A stretch of 64,000 nt of DNA, from contig SCRU01000150.1 of NCBI GenBank assembly GCA_004323695.1, positions 1-64,000 of the forward strand. The letters run 5' to 3'. Position numbers and translations under genes: made by a program. Source of the stretch: Burkholderiaceae bacterium. GTDB taxonomy: Bacteria; Pseudomonadota; Gammaproteobacteria; Burkholderiales; Burkholderiaceae_C. Below are positions 42,696-54,170 of this stretch, in pieces (the stretch's first letter is position 1; each line of letters starts with the position of its first letter). Under the pieces are notes generated by a model that saw only the letters and a program-made list of their open reading frames with translations, was not told where the DNA came from and ran no database searches.

Positions 42696-43169
42696 ATGTC
42701 CAGGACAGTTCATTTGAAAGTCAACGGCCAGCCGCACGACGTCTCGGTCGAGCCTGGAACCATGCTGCTCTACGTGTTGCGAGACAACCTCGGACTGCAC
42801 GGACCGAAGTTCGGCTGCGGCTTGTCGCAGTGCGGCGCATGCACAATCCACCTGAACGGGCAGGCGATTCATTCGTGCGTGTTGCCGGTGGAGGCAGCGG
42901 CAGGTCACGAAATCACCACGCTCGAAGGGCTCGGCACGATTGACCGTCCGGATCCGCTGCAGAAGGCGTTCATCGATGAGCAGGCCGTGCAGTGCGGGTA
43001 CTGCATCAACGGCATGATCATGACGGCCAAGGCGCTGCTGAAGGCGAAACCGCATCCGACGCGGGACGACATCAAGCAGGCGCTGGACGGCAACCTGTGC
43101 CGTTGTGGCACGCATATGCGCATCGTCCGCGCCATCGAGCGGGCCGCCAAGGCGGGAGAACCGGCATGA
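42696..43169 (+). CDS. (2Fe-2S) subunit of isoquinoline 1-oxidoreductase-type enzyme
   Basis: Electron-transfer subunit of 157 residues of the xanthine oxidase family. Plant-type [2Fe-2S] ligands appear in CGLSQCGACTIHLNG with a later Cys in IHSC, and the second, C-terminal cluster in QCGYCINGM and NLCRCGTH. ATGA overlap with the large subunit gene. No FAD subunit is encoded, which is characteristic of the IorAB type. Confidence 0.92.
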   Translation: MSRTVHLKVNGQPHDVSVEPGTMLLYVLRDNLGLHGPKFGCGLSQCGACTIHLNGQAIHSCVLPVEAAAGHEITTLEGLGTIDRPDPLQKAFIDEQAVQCGYCINGMIMTAKALLKAKPHPTRDDIKQALDGNLCRCGTHMRIVRAIERAAKAGEPA

Positions 43170-45511
43170 ATACGCTGGATCATGATGGGATCGACAGGGT
43201 GGAACCGGCTGGTCTCGGCGCCAGCCGCCGCGCGTTCCTCAAGACTTCGGGAGGCCTGGTGCTGGGCTTCAGTCTGTTCGCACCGGCGGCGGCCATGGCT
43301 GCGACGCGTGAATTGCCGTTGGATACGAGTGTTGCCGCGATGAGCGGCACCGGCCCGTTCCCGGCGGTGGATCCGGCCAGGCTGGATGCGTGGATCGCAA
43401 TCCATCCGGACAACACCGCGACGCTGTTCACGGGCAAGGTGGAACAGGGCAACGGTTCGCCAAACGCGCTGCTGCAAATCGCCGCCGACGAGCTGGACTT
43501 CCCGTTCGATCGCTTTTACCTCGTGATGGGTTCGACGACCGAGACGGTCGATCAAGGACCGTCCTACGGCAGCATGGCCGTGCGTTACGCGGGGCCGCAG
43601 ATCCAGCACGCTGCGGCGGCCGGCCGCCAGGTGCTGCTCGACATGGCCAGCAAGCACTTCGGCGTGCCGGTGGACCAACTGGTAGCAAGCGCGGGCGTCA
43701 TCACCGTCGCGGGCGCGTCGGGCAAATCCATCACTTACGGAAACCTCGTGGGCGGCAAACGCCTCGACGTGACCATTGGCGCCAGCGGCAAGACCTTTGG
43801 CATGAAGGTGGCACCCAATGCCAAACTCAAGGACCCGTCCAAGTACACCGTGATCGGGACCTCGGTACCGCGCAAGGACATTCCCGGCAAGACGACAGGC
43901 CAGTTCACGTTCATGCAGGACGTGAAGGTGCCCGGCATGCTGCACGGCCGCGTCGTGCGCCCGTACGGCGTCGGCGCGAAACTTTTGAAGGTCGATGAAA
44001 CCGGCCTCAGGGACATCCCCGGCTTCGTGCAAATCGTGCGCCAGGGCAACTTTCTCGGCGTGGTGGCGCAAACCGAGTGGGGCGCGATCCAGGCGGCGCA
44101 GAAGCTGGGCTCCAAACTCAATCGCAAGGGGCCGGACGACGGCCTGGCGAAGTGGTCGGACTGGAATGGCCTCGCCGCGACCGATGAGGTCTGGGACGCG
44201 GTGCGCAAGGCGCCCGGCAAGGCGCAGTCCGTGGCCAGCCATGGCGATGTCGACAAGGCGCTCCAGTCTGCCGAACACACGCTCAAAGCCACGTATCTGA
44301 CGCCGTTCGAGACCCATGGTTCGATCGGCCCGGAGTGCGCCATTGCCGACGTCAGCAAGGACAAGGCCATTGTCTGGGGCGGCACGCAGATGCCGCATCA
44401 GGCGCAGCGCGATCTGGCCGAGCTGTTGGGTTTTCCGGTCGATCAGGTCGAAATTCGTTGGATCGAAGCATCGGGCCAATACGGGCGCAATGGCCTGGAG
44501 CACGTGATGGCGGATGCCGTCATCATGTCGCGGGCCGTGGGCCGGCCGGTGCGGGTGCAGTGGATGCGCTGGGACTCGCACGGCTGGGATCCGAAGGAGC
44601 CGCCAATCGTCCAGGACCTTGAGGGGGCGCTCGACGCGCAAGGCAATGTCACGGCCTGGCGTCACCACATGTGGGTACCAACGTTCTCGAACACTCGCCT
44701 GCTTCCTTCGGAGTTGATCGGCAAGCCGGTCGGCACGGAGAATCTCGGCAACGCCGCGATCGGCTACGAGTACACGTTCGACAACGCGGATGTGTCTTCC
44801 CACAACGAGAGCCGTGTCGGGGTGATCACGGCGTGGATGCGCGCGCCCGGTCAGTTCGAGACCACCTTCGCGATGGAAGCCTTCATCGACGAGCTGGCGG
44901 CGGCGGCGAAGCAGGATCCGCTGGAATTCCGGCTCAAGTACCTCAAGGAACCGCGCACCGTCGGGGTGCTGAAGGCCGCCGCGAAGCGCTATGGTTGGCA
45001 GCCGCGTGCGGCGTTCAGCGCCGGCAAGCAGAGTAGCCGCATGGCCAGGGGCCGTGGCATCGCGTGGGTCAACCGCGACGACAGCCTGGTGGCGACCATC
45101 GCGGACGTCGAAGTCGATCAGACGACCGGCGAGATTCGCGTCGTGCGCGTCGTCGTCGCGCACGACAACGGCCTGGTCATCAGCCCGGACGGCATGCACA
45201 ACCAGATCGAGGGCAACATCATCCAGTCGATCAGTCGCACGTTGCACGAGGAAGTGACCTTCAACCACGCGCACGTCACCAGTCGCGACTGGGCGAGCTA
45301 CCCGATCCTGCGTTTCCACGAGATTCCGGACAGCATCGATATCGTGCTGGTGAACAACGATCCCAAGTTCATGTCCACCGGCGGCGGCGAACCGTCGACC
45401 TGCCCGACGGCCGCAGTCATCAGCAACGCCGTCTACGACGCGGTGGGGGTGCGCCTGCGCCAGAGACCGTTCCGGCCCGAGCGGGTCAAGGAAGCCATGA
45501 GCGCGGTGTAG
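43166..45511 (+). CDS. Molybdopterin-binding large subunit, isoquinoline 1-oxidoreductase type
   Basis: Catalytic subunit of 781 residues. The N-terminus has a twin-arginine signal-like motif (SRRAFLKTSGGLVLGFSLF), so the heterodimer may be exported to the periplasm. Aldehyde oxidase/xanthine dehydrogenase molybdopterin domains follow, with ARGRGIAWVNRDDS and the conserved active-site Glu in STGGGEPSTCPTAAV. The real substrate (N-heterocycle, aldehyde or other) is undetermined. An aldehyde dehydrogenase and an SDR follow; moaA, mobA and moeA lie 2.5 kb downstream. Confidence 0.9.
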   Translation: MNTLDHDGIDRVEPAGLGASRRAFLKTSGGLVLGFSLFAPAAAMAATRELPLDTSVAAMSGTGPFPAVDPARLDAWIAIHPDNTATLFTGKVEQGNGSPNALLQIAADELDFPFDRFYLVMGSTTETVDQGPSYGSMAVRYAGPQIQHAAAAGRQVLLDMASKHFGVPVDQLVASAGVITVAGASGKSITYGNLVGGKRLDVTIGASGKTFGMKVAPNAKLKDPSKYTVIGTSVPRKDIPGKTTGQFTFMQDVKVPGMLHGRVVRPYGVGAKLLKVDETGLRDIPGFVQIVRQGNFLGVVAQTEWGAIQAAQKLGSKLNRKGPDDGLAKWSDWNGLAATDEVWDAVRKAPGKAQSVASHGDVDKALQSAEHTLKATYLTPFETHGSIGPECAIADVSKDKAIVWGGTQMPHQAQRDLAELLGFPVDQVEIRWIEASGQYGRNGLEHVMADAVIMSRAVGRPVRVQWMRWDSHGWDPKEPPIVQDLEGALDAQGNVTAWRHHMWVPTFSNTRLLPSELIGKPVGTENLGNAAIGYEYTFDNADVSSHNESRVGVITAWMRAPGQFETTFAMEAFIDELAAAAKQDPLEFRLKYLKEPRTVGVLKAAAKRYGWQPRAAFSAGKQSSRMARGRGIAWVNRDDSLVATIADVEVDQTTGEIRVVRVVVAHDNGLVISPDGMHNQIEGNIIQSISRTLHEEVTFNHAHVTSRDWASYPILRFHEIPDSIDIVLVNNDPKFMSTGGGEPSTCPTAAVISNAVYDAVGVRLRQRPFRPERVKEAMSAV

Positions 45512-45627
45512 TTGCCAGGCGCATTCTGATGGCGCGCGCCTTCATCACCGGCGCCGCCGGCCGCGCCACGCCGACGCCTTGACCCGGGCACGCAGCCACG
45601 GCGCCGCATTGGGGCAAAATCACACTC

Positions 45628-47061
45628 ATGCAACTCAACTACATCGCCAATGCCGGCGTCCCCTCTTCGTCCGGCCACCTGATTCCGGTCATCGATCCGT
45701 CCGACGGAAAGCCCTTCGACGAACTGCAACGCAGTAATGCGCAGGACATTGACGCCGCCGTGCAGGCCGCGCGCCAGTGCCTGGATGCGGTCTGGAGCAA
45801 GATCAGCGCGGCCGAGCGCGGCCGGCTGCTGATGAAGCTCTCTGCCAAGGTGGCCGAGCACGCCGACGAACTGGCGCTGATCGAGCAGCGCGACTGCGGT
45901 AAGCCCACCAAACAGGCGCGCGCCGACGCGCTGGCGCTGGTGCGTTACTTCGAGTTCTACGCCGGCGCCTGCGACAAGCTGCATGGCGAGACCCTGCCCT
46001 ACCAGGACGGCTACAGCGTCTTCACCTGGCGCGAACCGCACGGCGTCACCGGCCACATCATCCCGTGGAACTACCCGATGCAGATCTTCGGGCGCAGCGT
46101 GGGCGGCGCGCTGGCGGCGGGCAACGTATGTGTGGTCAAGCCCTCCGAGGACGCCTGCCTGTCGCTGATCCGCGTGGCGCAACTGGCGGCCGAGGTCGGC
46201 TTTCCGCCCGGCGCCCTCAACATCGTGACGGGCTACGGCCACGAGGTGGGCGACGCGCTGGCGCGCCACGAGGGCATCGACCACATCAGCTTCACGGGCA
46301 GCCCCAAGGTCGGCACGCTGATCCAGCAGGTCGCGGCCGAGCGTCATTGCCCGGTCACACTGGAGCTCGGCGGCAAGAGCCCGCAGATCATTTTTGCCGA
46401 CGCCGATCTGGATGCGGCGCTTCCCGTGGTGATCAACGCGATCGTGCAGAACGCCGGGCAGACCTGCTCGGCCGGCTCGCGCCTGCTGGTGGAGCAGGCC
46501 ATTTACGAGCCCCTGCTGGAACGGCTGGGAAAGACCTTTGCGAATCTGCGCGTCGGCCCGGCCGCCATGGACCTGGATATCGGCCCGCTGATCCGCCAGA
46601 GCCAGCAGCAGCGCGTGTGGGATTTCCTCTCCGACGCGCATGTCGCCAGCATCCCCATGGTGGCGCAGGGGCAGATCGTCGACGAAGCCCCCGACACCGG
46701 CTACTACCAGGCGCCCACGCTGTTGCGCGATGTGCCGGTGATGCACCGGCTCGCGCAGGAGGAAGTGTTCGGCCCGGTGCTGGCCGCCATGAGCTTCCGC
46801 GACGAGGACCACGCCGTGGAACTGGCCAACGCCACCCGCTTCGGCCTGGTCGCCGGCATCTGGACGCGCGACGGCGCGCGCCAGTTCCGCATGGCCAAAC
46901 GGGTCAAAAGCGGCCAGGTGTTCATCAACAACTACGGCGCCGGCGGCGGCGTGGAGCTGCCCTTCGGCGGCGTCAAGTCGTCCGGCTACGGGCGCGAGAA
47001 AGGCTTCGAGGCGCTATATGGATTCACCACCCTGAAAACAGTGGCGATCCGTCATGGGTGA
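45628..47061 (+). CDS. NAD(P)+-dependent aldehyde dehydrogenase
   Basis: Class 1/2-like ALDH of 477 residues. Cofactor region IIPWNYPMQIFGRSVGGALA and FTGSPKVG; catalytic Glu in TLELGGKSPQIIF and nucleophile in NAGQTCSAGSR; C-terminal LPFGGVKSSGYGREKG. Resembles betaine-aldehyde or related dehydrogenases, but the substrate is not fixed by sequence. Precedes an SDR gene. Confidence 0.93.
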   Translation: MQLNYIANAGVPSSSGHLIPVIDPSDGKPFDELQRSNAQDIDAAVQAARQCLDAVWSKISAAERGRLLMKLSAKVAEHADELALIEQRDCGKPTKQARADALALVRYFEFYAGACDKLHGETLPYQDGYSVFTWREPHGVTGHIIPWNYPMQIFGRSVGGALAAGNVCVVKPSEDACLSLIRVAQLAAEVGFPPGALNIVTGYGHEVGDALARHEGIDHISFTGSPKVGTLIQQVAAERHCPVTLELGGKSPQIIFADADLDAALPVVINAIVQNAGQTCSAGSRLLVEQAIYEPLLERLGKTFANLRVGPAAMDLDIGPLIRQSQQQRVWDFLSDAHVASIPMVAQGQIVDEAPDTGYYQAPTLLRDVPVMHRLAQEEVFGPVLAAMSFRDEDHAVELANATRFGLVAGIWTRDGARQFRMAKRVKSGQVFINNYGAGGGVELPFGGVKSSGYGREKGFEALYGFTTLKTVAIRHG

Positions 47062-47071
47062 TTTTCCCAAT

Positions 47072-47120
47072 GAAAAGCCTATTAAGCCCTTATAAATAAA
47101 CAATAGTTTGCTATCAAACT
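47072..47120. repeat. AT-rich interspersed repeat copy
   Basis: GAAAAGCCTATTAAGCCCTT, then ATAAATAAACAATAGTTTG and CTATCAAACT. Shares AAAGCCT, AGCCCTTATA and the AATAG/CTATC words with the copy at 27481-27529 in the same order. Lies between ALDH and SDR, just ahead of the SDR ribosome binding site. Confidence 0.6.
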
Positions 47121-47143
47121 TGAATTTCCAGGAGAATGGCGCC

Positions 47144-47905
47144 ATGCGTGTGAAAGACAAATCCATCATCGTGACCGGCGCCGGCGGCGGCATTGGCGAG
47201 GGCATCGCCAAGCGGCTGGCCGCGGAAGGCGCCCGCGTCATCGTGAACGACATCAATGCCGCACTGGGTGAACAGGTGGTTGAAGCCATCCTGCGCGCCG
47301 GCGGCCAGGCGTCATTCTTCGCAGCGGACGTGACGAAGTCCGCCGACATGAAGGCGCTGGTCGATGCGGCCGTGCAGCGCCACGGCAAGCTCGACGTGAT
47401 GGTCAACAACGCGGGCTGGACGCACCGCAACCGCCCGGCGCTGGAAGTCAGCGAGGACGAGTTCGACCGGTGCTACGCGGTCAACGTCAAGAGCATTTAC
47501 CTTTCTACCGTGCATGCCGTGCCGGCGTTTCGCGCGAACAAGGGGGGCAGCTTCATCAACATCGCCTCCACCGCCGGCGTGCGACCGCGCCCGGGTCTGA
47601 CCTGGTACAACGGCTCCAAGGGAGCGGTCATCACCACGTCGAAATCGCTGGCTGCCGAGTTCGGCCCGGACAACATCCGCGTGAACTGCATCAATCCGGT
47701 GTTCAACCCCGACACGGGGCTGGCCGCCGAGTTCGCGGGCGGCCCGCTCACGGAAGAGCGCAAGGCCAGGTTCCGCGCGACCATTCCGCTCGGGCGCTTT
47801 TCCACCGCGCTGGACGTGGCGAATGCCGCGCTGTACCTGGCCAGCGACGAGGCTGCCTTCATCAGCGGCGTGTGCATCGAGGTCGATGGCGCGCGCTGCG
47901 TCTAG
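47144..47905 (+). CDS. Short-chain dehydrogenase/reductase
   Basis: Classical SDR of 253 residues: cofactor motif [19 protein letters not shown] ([12 protein letters not shown]), catalytic Ser in NIASTAG and Y-x3-K in [14 protein letters not shown]. The substrate is unknown. A CAGGAG site at 47129-47134 fixes ATG 47144. Probably paired functionally with the ALDH upstream. Confidence 0.93.
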   Translation: MRVKDKSIIVTGAGGGIGEGIAKRLAAEGARVIVNDINAALGEQVVEAILRAGGQASFFAADVTKSADMKALVDAAVQRHGKLDVMVNNAGWTHRNRPALEVSEDEFDRCYAVNVKSIYLSTVHAVPAFRANKGGSFINIASTAGVRPRPGLTWYNGSKGAVITTSKSLAAEFGPDNIRVNCINPVFNPDTGLAAEFAGGPLTEERKARFRATIPLGRFSTALDVANAALYLASDEAAFISGVCIEVDGARCV

Positions 47906-47985
47906 CGCCGCGCGTTAACAGCGTCCCGAACAGGGCCTCAGGCGGCGGCACCCTGAGCCAGGCCGGGCTCGGGCAAAATCGACGT

Positions 47986-49128
<1,143 letters not shown>

Positions 49129-49152
49129 GCCGGCCTTCAATCCGCAGATGCC

Positions 49153-49766
49153 ATGATAACTTCCGCGCAGATCACCGGGCTGGTGCTGGCCGGCGGGCGC
49201 GGATCGCGCATGGGCGGCGTGGACAAGGGCCTGCAGAGCTTCAACGGCAGGCCGCTCGCCTTGCACACCCTGCAGCGGCTGCAGGCACAGACGGGCAGCG
49301 TGATGATCAATGCGAACCGCAACCTTGCGACGTACCAGGAATTCGGCTCGCCGGTCTGGCCGGATGTGCTGTCGGACTACCCCGGCCCGTTGGCCGGATT
49401 CCTGACGGGCCTGGAACAGTGTGCCACGCCTTATCTGGTCACCGTCCCGTGCGATACGCCCCTGTTTCCGCCGGATCTGGTCGCGCGGCTGGCGCTGGCG
49501 CTGGAGCGCGAGCAGGCCGAGATCGCGATGGCCGCCGGCCGCGACGACGCCCCGCCCGCGGCCGTGCGCACCCAGCCGGTTTTTTGCCTGCTGCGAGTCG
49601 CGCTGCGGGAGAGCCTGGCGGCATTCGTGCACAGCGGCGGCCGGAAAATCGACGCCTGGACGGCGACGCACAAAACCGTGGTCGTGCCGTTCGATGCGCC
49701 CCATGACGATGGGCGCGCCTTCTTCAATGCGAACACGCTGGCCGAGCTGCGCTCGCTGGAGAATCC

Positions 49767-49770
<4 letters not shown>
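49153..49770 (+). CDS. mobA: Molybdenum cofactor guanylyltransferase MobA
   Basis: Adds GMP to molybdopterin. The 205-residue Rossmann-like protein has the nucleotide loop [16 protein letters not shown] and [15 protein letters not shown], with [17 protein letters not shown] overlap (49767-49770) with moeA. Note that IorAB-type enzymes normally use the cytosine form of the cofactor, made by MocA, which is not in this window. Confidence 0.94.
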
Positions 49771-51032
<1,262 letters not shown>

Positions 51033-51048
51033 CGCGCCGCTTGCCTAA

Positions 51049-52662
51049 CCCGGATATTTCACCTATAGGAGTCGGCAGTCCCGCCCGAAGGTGCGTTGTC
51101 ATTGGTATCTGACGCCAATCACAACATGGGACTGCCAATGCCAAACTGTACCGAAGAAACTGGAACAAGCAAGATTGAATTTGGCCGGCTTGGCCGGCGC
51201 GTCGTGGAGGGCCGATTTGATGGCGGCAGCATGACATCGGATGCCGGTGTCATGCTGCTGGGGGCGACGGATCGCAAGCTAGGCCTGCTCGGGGCGGCGG
51301 CGCGCTGCATCACTGACCCGCGCAGCCCGCTGCTGATCAGGCATGGCGTGGTGGACATGCTGCGCCAGCGCGTATATGGGCTCGCACTGGGCTGGGAAGA
51401 CTTGAACGACCACGCGGCCTTGCGTCAGGACGTGGCGATGCAGACCGCTGTGGGCGTCGACCGAGAGGTAGCCAGCGCCCCCACGCTGTGCCGCCTGGAG
51501 AAATGGGCGGATCGACACACCGCCTGGCGCCTGCACGAAGTGCTGGTCGAGCAGTTCATCGCCAGCTTCAAGGCAGCACCCGAGGAACTCGTGCTCGACT
51601 TCGACGCCACCGACAATCCCTTGCACGGCCAGCAGGAAGGACGCTTCTTCCATGGCTACTACGACTGCTACTGCTATTTGCCGCTGTACGTGTTCTGCGG
51701 CCAGCAACTGCTGTGCGCCTACCTTCGCCCCAGCCGCATTGATGGGGCCAGGCACGCGGGCGCGATATTGAAGTTGCTGGTCAAGCGGCTGCGCCAGAAG
51801 TGGCCGCAGGTGCGCATCGTGTTTCGAGGCGACTCGGGCTTTTGCAGGCAACGCATCTTGAACTGGTGCGAGCGTGCCGGTGTGCACTACATCGTGGGCC
51901 TGGCGCGCAATGCGCGGGTGCAGGCCATCACTGAATTCCTTGAGCGAGCCATGAAGGATGAGTTTGAGGCCACCGGGCTCAAGCAGCGCGAGGTGGGCGA
52001 GTTTGTCTATGCCGCGCAGAGCTGGGCCAGGGAGCGCCGGGTGATCACGCGGCTGGAGTATGGCGCGCAGGGCAACAACCCGCGCTACGTGGTGACCAAC
52101 CTCACGGGAGACGCCCAGGCGCTGTACGACGATCTGTACTGCCAGCGCGGCGAGGCGGAGAACCGTATCAAGGAGGCGCAAGTCGGCTTGTTTGCCACGC
52201 GCACGAGCTGCCAGCACTTCCAAAGCAATCAGTTGCGCATGTTGCTGGCCGCTTTGGGCTATGTGCTGATCGAGCGGCTGCGTGCGCTGGCGCTGCAGGG
52301 CACGGCGCTGGCCTGCGCCCAGGTGGACACGCTGCGCATCAAGCTGCTCAAGCTGGCCGCAGTGGTCACGCGCAACACCCGGCGCATCCGGCTGTACCTG
52401 GCCTCCCACTGGCCCAGCGCGGACATCTTCGCGCATGCCATGAACCAGTTGCGCTCGCCTTGAACTCCATCCAGTGCCTGGCCCGCGCGTTGACACCCAC
52501 AAGGCCCGCATCCCAAGCCGGGGTAGGGGGAATCGCGCTCACTTCAGCGCTGATTGCATCTGTGCGCTCGCTCAATGCGCCAACAACGCACGCTTGAGGC
52601 CCGCGCAGCACTCAATCAATGTCAATCGGTCTGTACAGTGGGGGTAGCGTGAAATATGCAGG
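51049..52662 (+). mobile_element. IS1380-family insertion sequence, 1614 bp, apparently complete
   Basis: Left end CCCGGATATTTCAC (51049-51062) and right end GTGAAATATGCAGG (52649-52662) are terminal inverted repeats matching at 11 of 14 positions. A 4-base duplication CTAA flanks the element (51045-51048 and 52663-52666), the size expected for IS1380. It carries one intact transposase gene. The right-hand CTAA supplies the stop codon of rnhA, and the left copy is the original position next to moeA. Confidence 0.92.
51126..52463 (+). CDS. IS1380-family DDE transposase
   Basis: Transposase of 445 residues from ATG 51126; in-frame TTG 51096 and ATG 51138 are alternatives. Acidic triad candidates are DFDATDNP, FRGDSGFCR and the Glu in YCQRGEAENRIKEAQ, the last a family hallmark. 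No frameshift or stop interrupts it, so the element may be active. Confidence 0.93.
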   Translation: MGLPMPNCTEETGTSKIEFGRLGRRVVEGRFDGGSMTSDAGVMLLGATDRKLGLLGAAARCITDPRSPLLIRHGVVDMLRQRVYGLALGWEDLNDHAALRQDVAMQTAVGVDREVASAPTLCRLEKWADRHTAWRLHEVLVEQFIASFKAAPEELVLDFDATDNPLHGQQEGRFFHGYYDCYCYLPLYVFCGQQLLCAYLRPSRIDGARHAGAILKLLVKRLRQKWPQVRIVFRGDSGFCRQRILNWCERAGVHYIVGLARNARVQAITEFLERAMKDEFEATGLKQREVGEFVYAAQSWARERRVITRLEYGAQGNNPRYVVTNLTGDAQALYDDLYCQRGEAENRIKEAQVGLFATRTSCQHFQSNQLRMLLAALGYVLIERLRALALQGTALACAQVDTLRIKLLKLAAVVTRNTRRIRLYLASHWPSADIFAHAMNQLRSP

Positions 52663-53127
52663 CTAACGCCGGCCCAGCGCGCGCTCCACGCCGCGGTTCG
52701 CCAGCGTATCGGCGCGTTCGTTGCCCGGATCGCCCGCGTGGCCTTTGACCCAGCGCCACTCGATCGCATGGCCCGCGCCCGACACCAGACCATCCAGCCG
52801 TTGCCACAGATCGACGTTTTTCACGGGCTGTTTGGCCGCGGTGCGCCAGCCGCGCGCCTTCCAGCCCGCAATCCACTCGGTGATGCCTTTGCGCACATAT
52901 TCGCTGTCCAGGTACAGGGTGACGCGGCACGGCCGCTTGAGCGCAGACAGCGCCTCGATCACGGCGGTCAGCTCCATGCGGTTGTTGGTGGTCTCCAGCT
53001 CGCCGTCGAACAGCTCCTTTTCGGTGCTGCCGGACTTCAGCCACGCGCCCCAGCCGCCGGGACCCGGGTTGCCCTTGCAGGCGCCATCGGTATAAATTTC
53101 AACGTGATTCAATGCGACGCTCTCCAT
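52663..53127 (-). CDS. rnhA: Ribonuclease HI
   Basis: Degrades RNA in RNA/DNA hybrids. The 154-residue protein has all catalytic acids: [29 protein letters not shown] and ERADTLAN. The stop codon TAG (52663-52665) lies inside the target duplication of the insertion element, so the reading frame and length are unchanged. ATG 53127 is chosen from the family start ([15 protein letters not shown]); it overlaps the methyltransferase gene by 19 bases. Confidence 0.96.
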   Translation of the reverse strand: MESVALNHVEIYTDGACKGNPGPGGWGAWLKSGSTEKELFDGELETTNNRMELTAVIEALSALKRPCRVTLYLDSEYVRKGITEWIAGWKARGWRTAAKQPVKNVDLWQRLDGLVSGAGHAIEWRWVKGHAGDPGNERADTLANRGVERALGRR

Positions 53128-53930
53128 GATTGGCTGTCGTGACCGTCGACCCTTGCTCCACATGCACGGTGTGCTACTGAAACAGGGGCAGCAGCAACAC
53201 CCTTGGGCGCCTTCCAGGCGGGGCTGAGCAGCCTCATGCCATGCACCCGCTTGACCGCCACGAGAAAATAGACGGCGCCGAAAATGGGCCACCAATGGCC
53301 GCCGCTCCAGTCCATCCAGCGGAACCGGCCCAGCCATTTCTCGCTGCGCACCGCCGGCCGGTAGCAGCCGAAATTACCCATCTCCACTTCGAAACTGAGC
53401 AGCCGCAACCAATCGCGCAGGCGCCAGTAGCCGATGAATTCCCCCGCCGTTGGCAGGAACGGCGTGCCAAAGCCGAGACGCTGGTAAAGACGGGCCCGGC
53501 GCTGGCGCAGGCCCCACAGGCTGGCCGGGTTCAGGCCGCAGATCACGACACGGCCTTCCGGCACCAGCACGCGGGCGACTTCGCGCAGCGTGGCGTGCGG
53601 ATCGGCATTGAGCTCGAGCGCGTGCGGCAGCACCACCAGATCGAGGCTGTTCTCGGCAAACGGCAACGCCGCAAAATCGGTCACGAGGGCCGCGCGGCAC
53701 GGCGCCGCAGCAGCATCGCCGGCCATCGCGACGGGCTCGCCGGTGGCCAGCCAGCGGTGCGGCATGCGGTTTGCATGGAGGGTGTCCAGTTCGGGGAGTC
53801 CCAGTTGCAGGGCGTGGTAGCCAAAGATGTCGGTCACGGTATGGTCGAACTGCGCGCGCTCCCACGCCAGCAAATAACGGCCGGGGGGGGTTTCAAACCA
53901 GTCGTGCAAACTTATAATGTGCCCACTCAT
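53109..53930 (-). CDS. SAM-dependent methyltransferase
   Basis: Class I methyltransferase-like protein of 273 residues (Methyltransf_11 type). N-terminus [20 protein letters not shown], post-motif [19 protein letters not shown] and [20 protein letters not shown]. Encoded next to rnhA and gloB in many betaproteobacteria; the substrate is unknown. A run of eight C (minus strand of 53883-53890) at codons 14-17 could slip. Its ATG shares bases with the ATG of the gloB remnant on the other strand. Confidence 0.88.
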   Translation of the reverse strand: MSGHIISLHDWFETPPGRYLLAWERAQFDHTVTDIFGYHALQLGLPELDTLHANRMPHRWLATGEPVAMAGDAAAAPCRAALVTDFAALPFAENSLDLVVLPHALELNADPHATLREVARVLVPEGRVVICGLNPASLWGLRQRRARLYQRLGFGTPFLPTAGEFIGYWRLRDWLRLLSFEVEMGNFGCYRPAVRSEKWLGRFRWMDWSGGHWWPIFGAVYFLVAVKRVHGMRLLSPAWKAPKGVAAAPVSVAHRACGARVDGHDSQSWRASH

Positions 53931-54100
53931 GAAGTTACAGTTGCTGCCTGCCGCCGCCGACCGCGTCTTTCCGATGATGCCTGACCTGGGTCAGGCGCGC
54001 ATTGTTCACCCCCGGCTACGCATCGGGCAACTGGCAGCAAGACCGCTTGCGGCTCGTTGCGATTCTAGTCACCCACCGTCACACGGGCCGCGGCCCGGTG
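53929..54100 (+). pseudogene. gloB: Remnant of gloB (hydroxyacylglutathione hydrolase)
   Basis: The N-terminus [20 protein letters not shown], then QARIVHP, resembles the GloB start (M-x-L-x-x-L-P-A-x-x-D-N-Y-x-W). After a frameshift, the frame beginning at 54002 reads RLRLVAILVTHRHTGRG, which matches the GloB strand and metal motif ILVTHHHADH but lacks its key His and Asp. Nothing further is recognisable before mltD at 54171, so about 600 bases appear deleted. Position between the methyltransferase gene and mltD is the normal gloB locus. Confidence 0.6.
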
Positions 54101-54170
54101 TGCCTCGCGCCAGCATCGGCTACCCGGTGCCCCTGTTCGCCACCTCTCGACCCTGGGATACCCCGTTCCG

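Noticed and set aside
42905-45319. 804-codon open frame antisense to the Mo-hydroxylase large subunit
   Set aside because: The sense frame has clear [2Fe-2S] and molybdopterin motifs; the antisense product has none.
53913-53918. TATAAT as a promoter of the gloB remnant
   Set aside because: It is a perfect -10 box, but it lies inside the methyltransferase coding start region with no -35 box, and the gene it would serve is dead.
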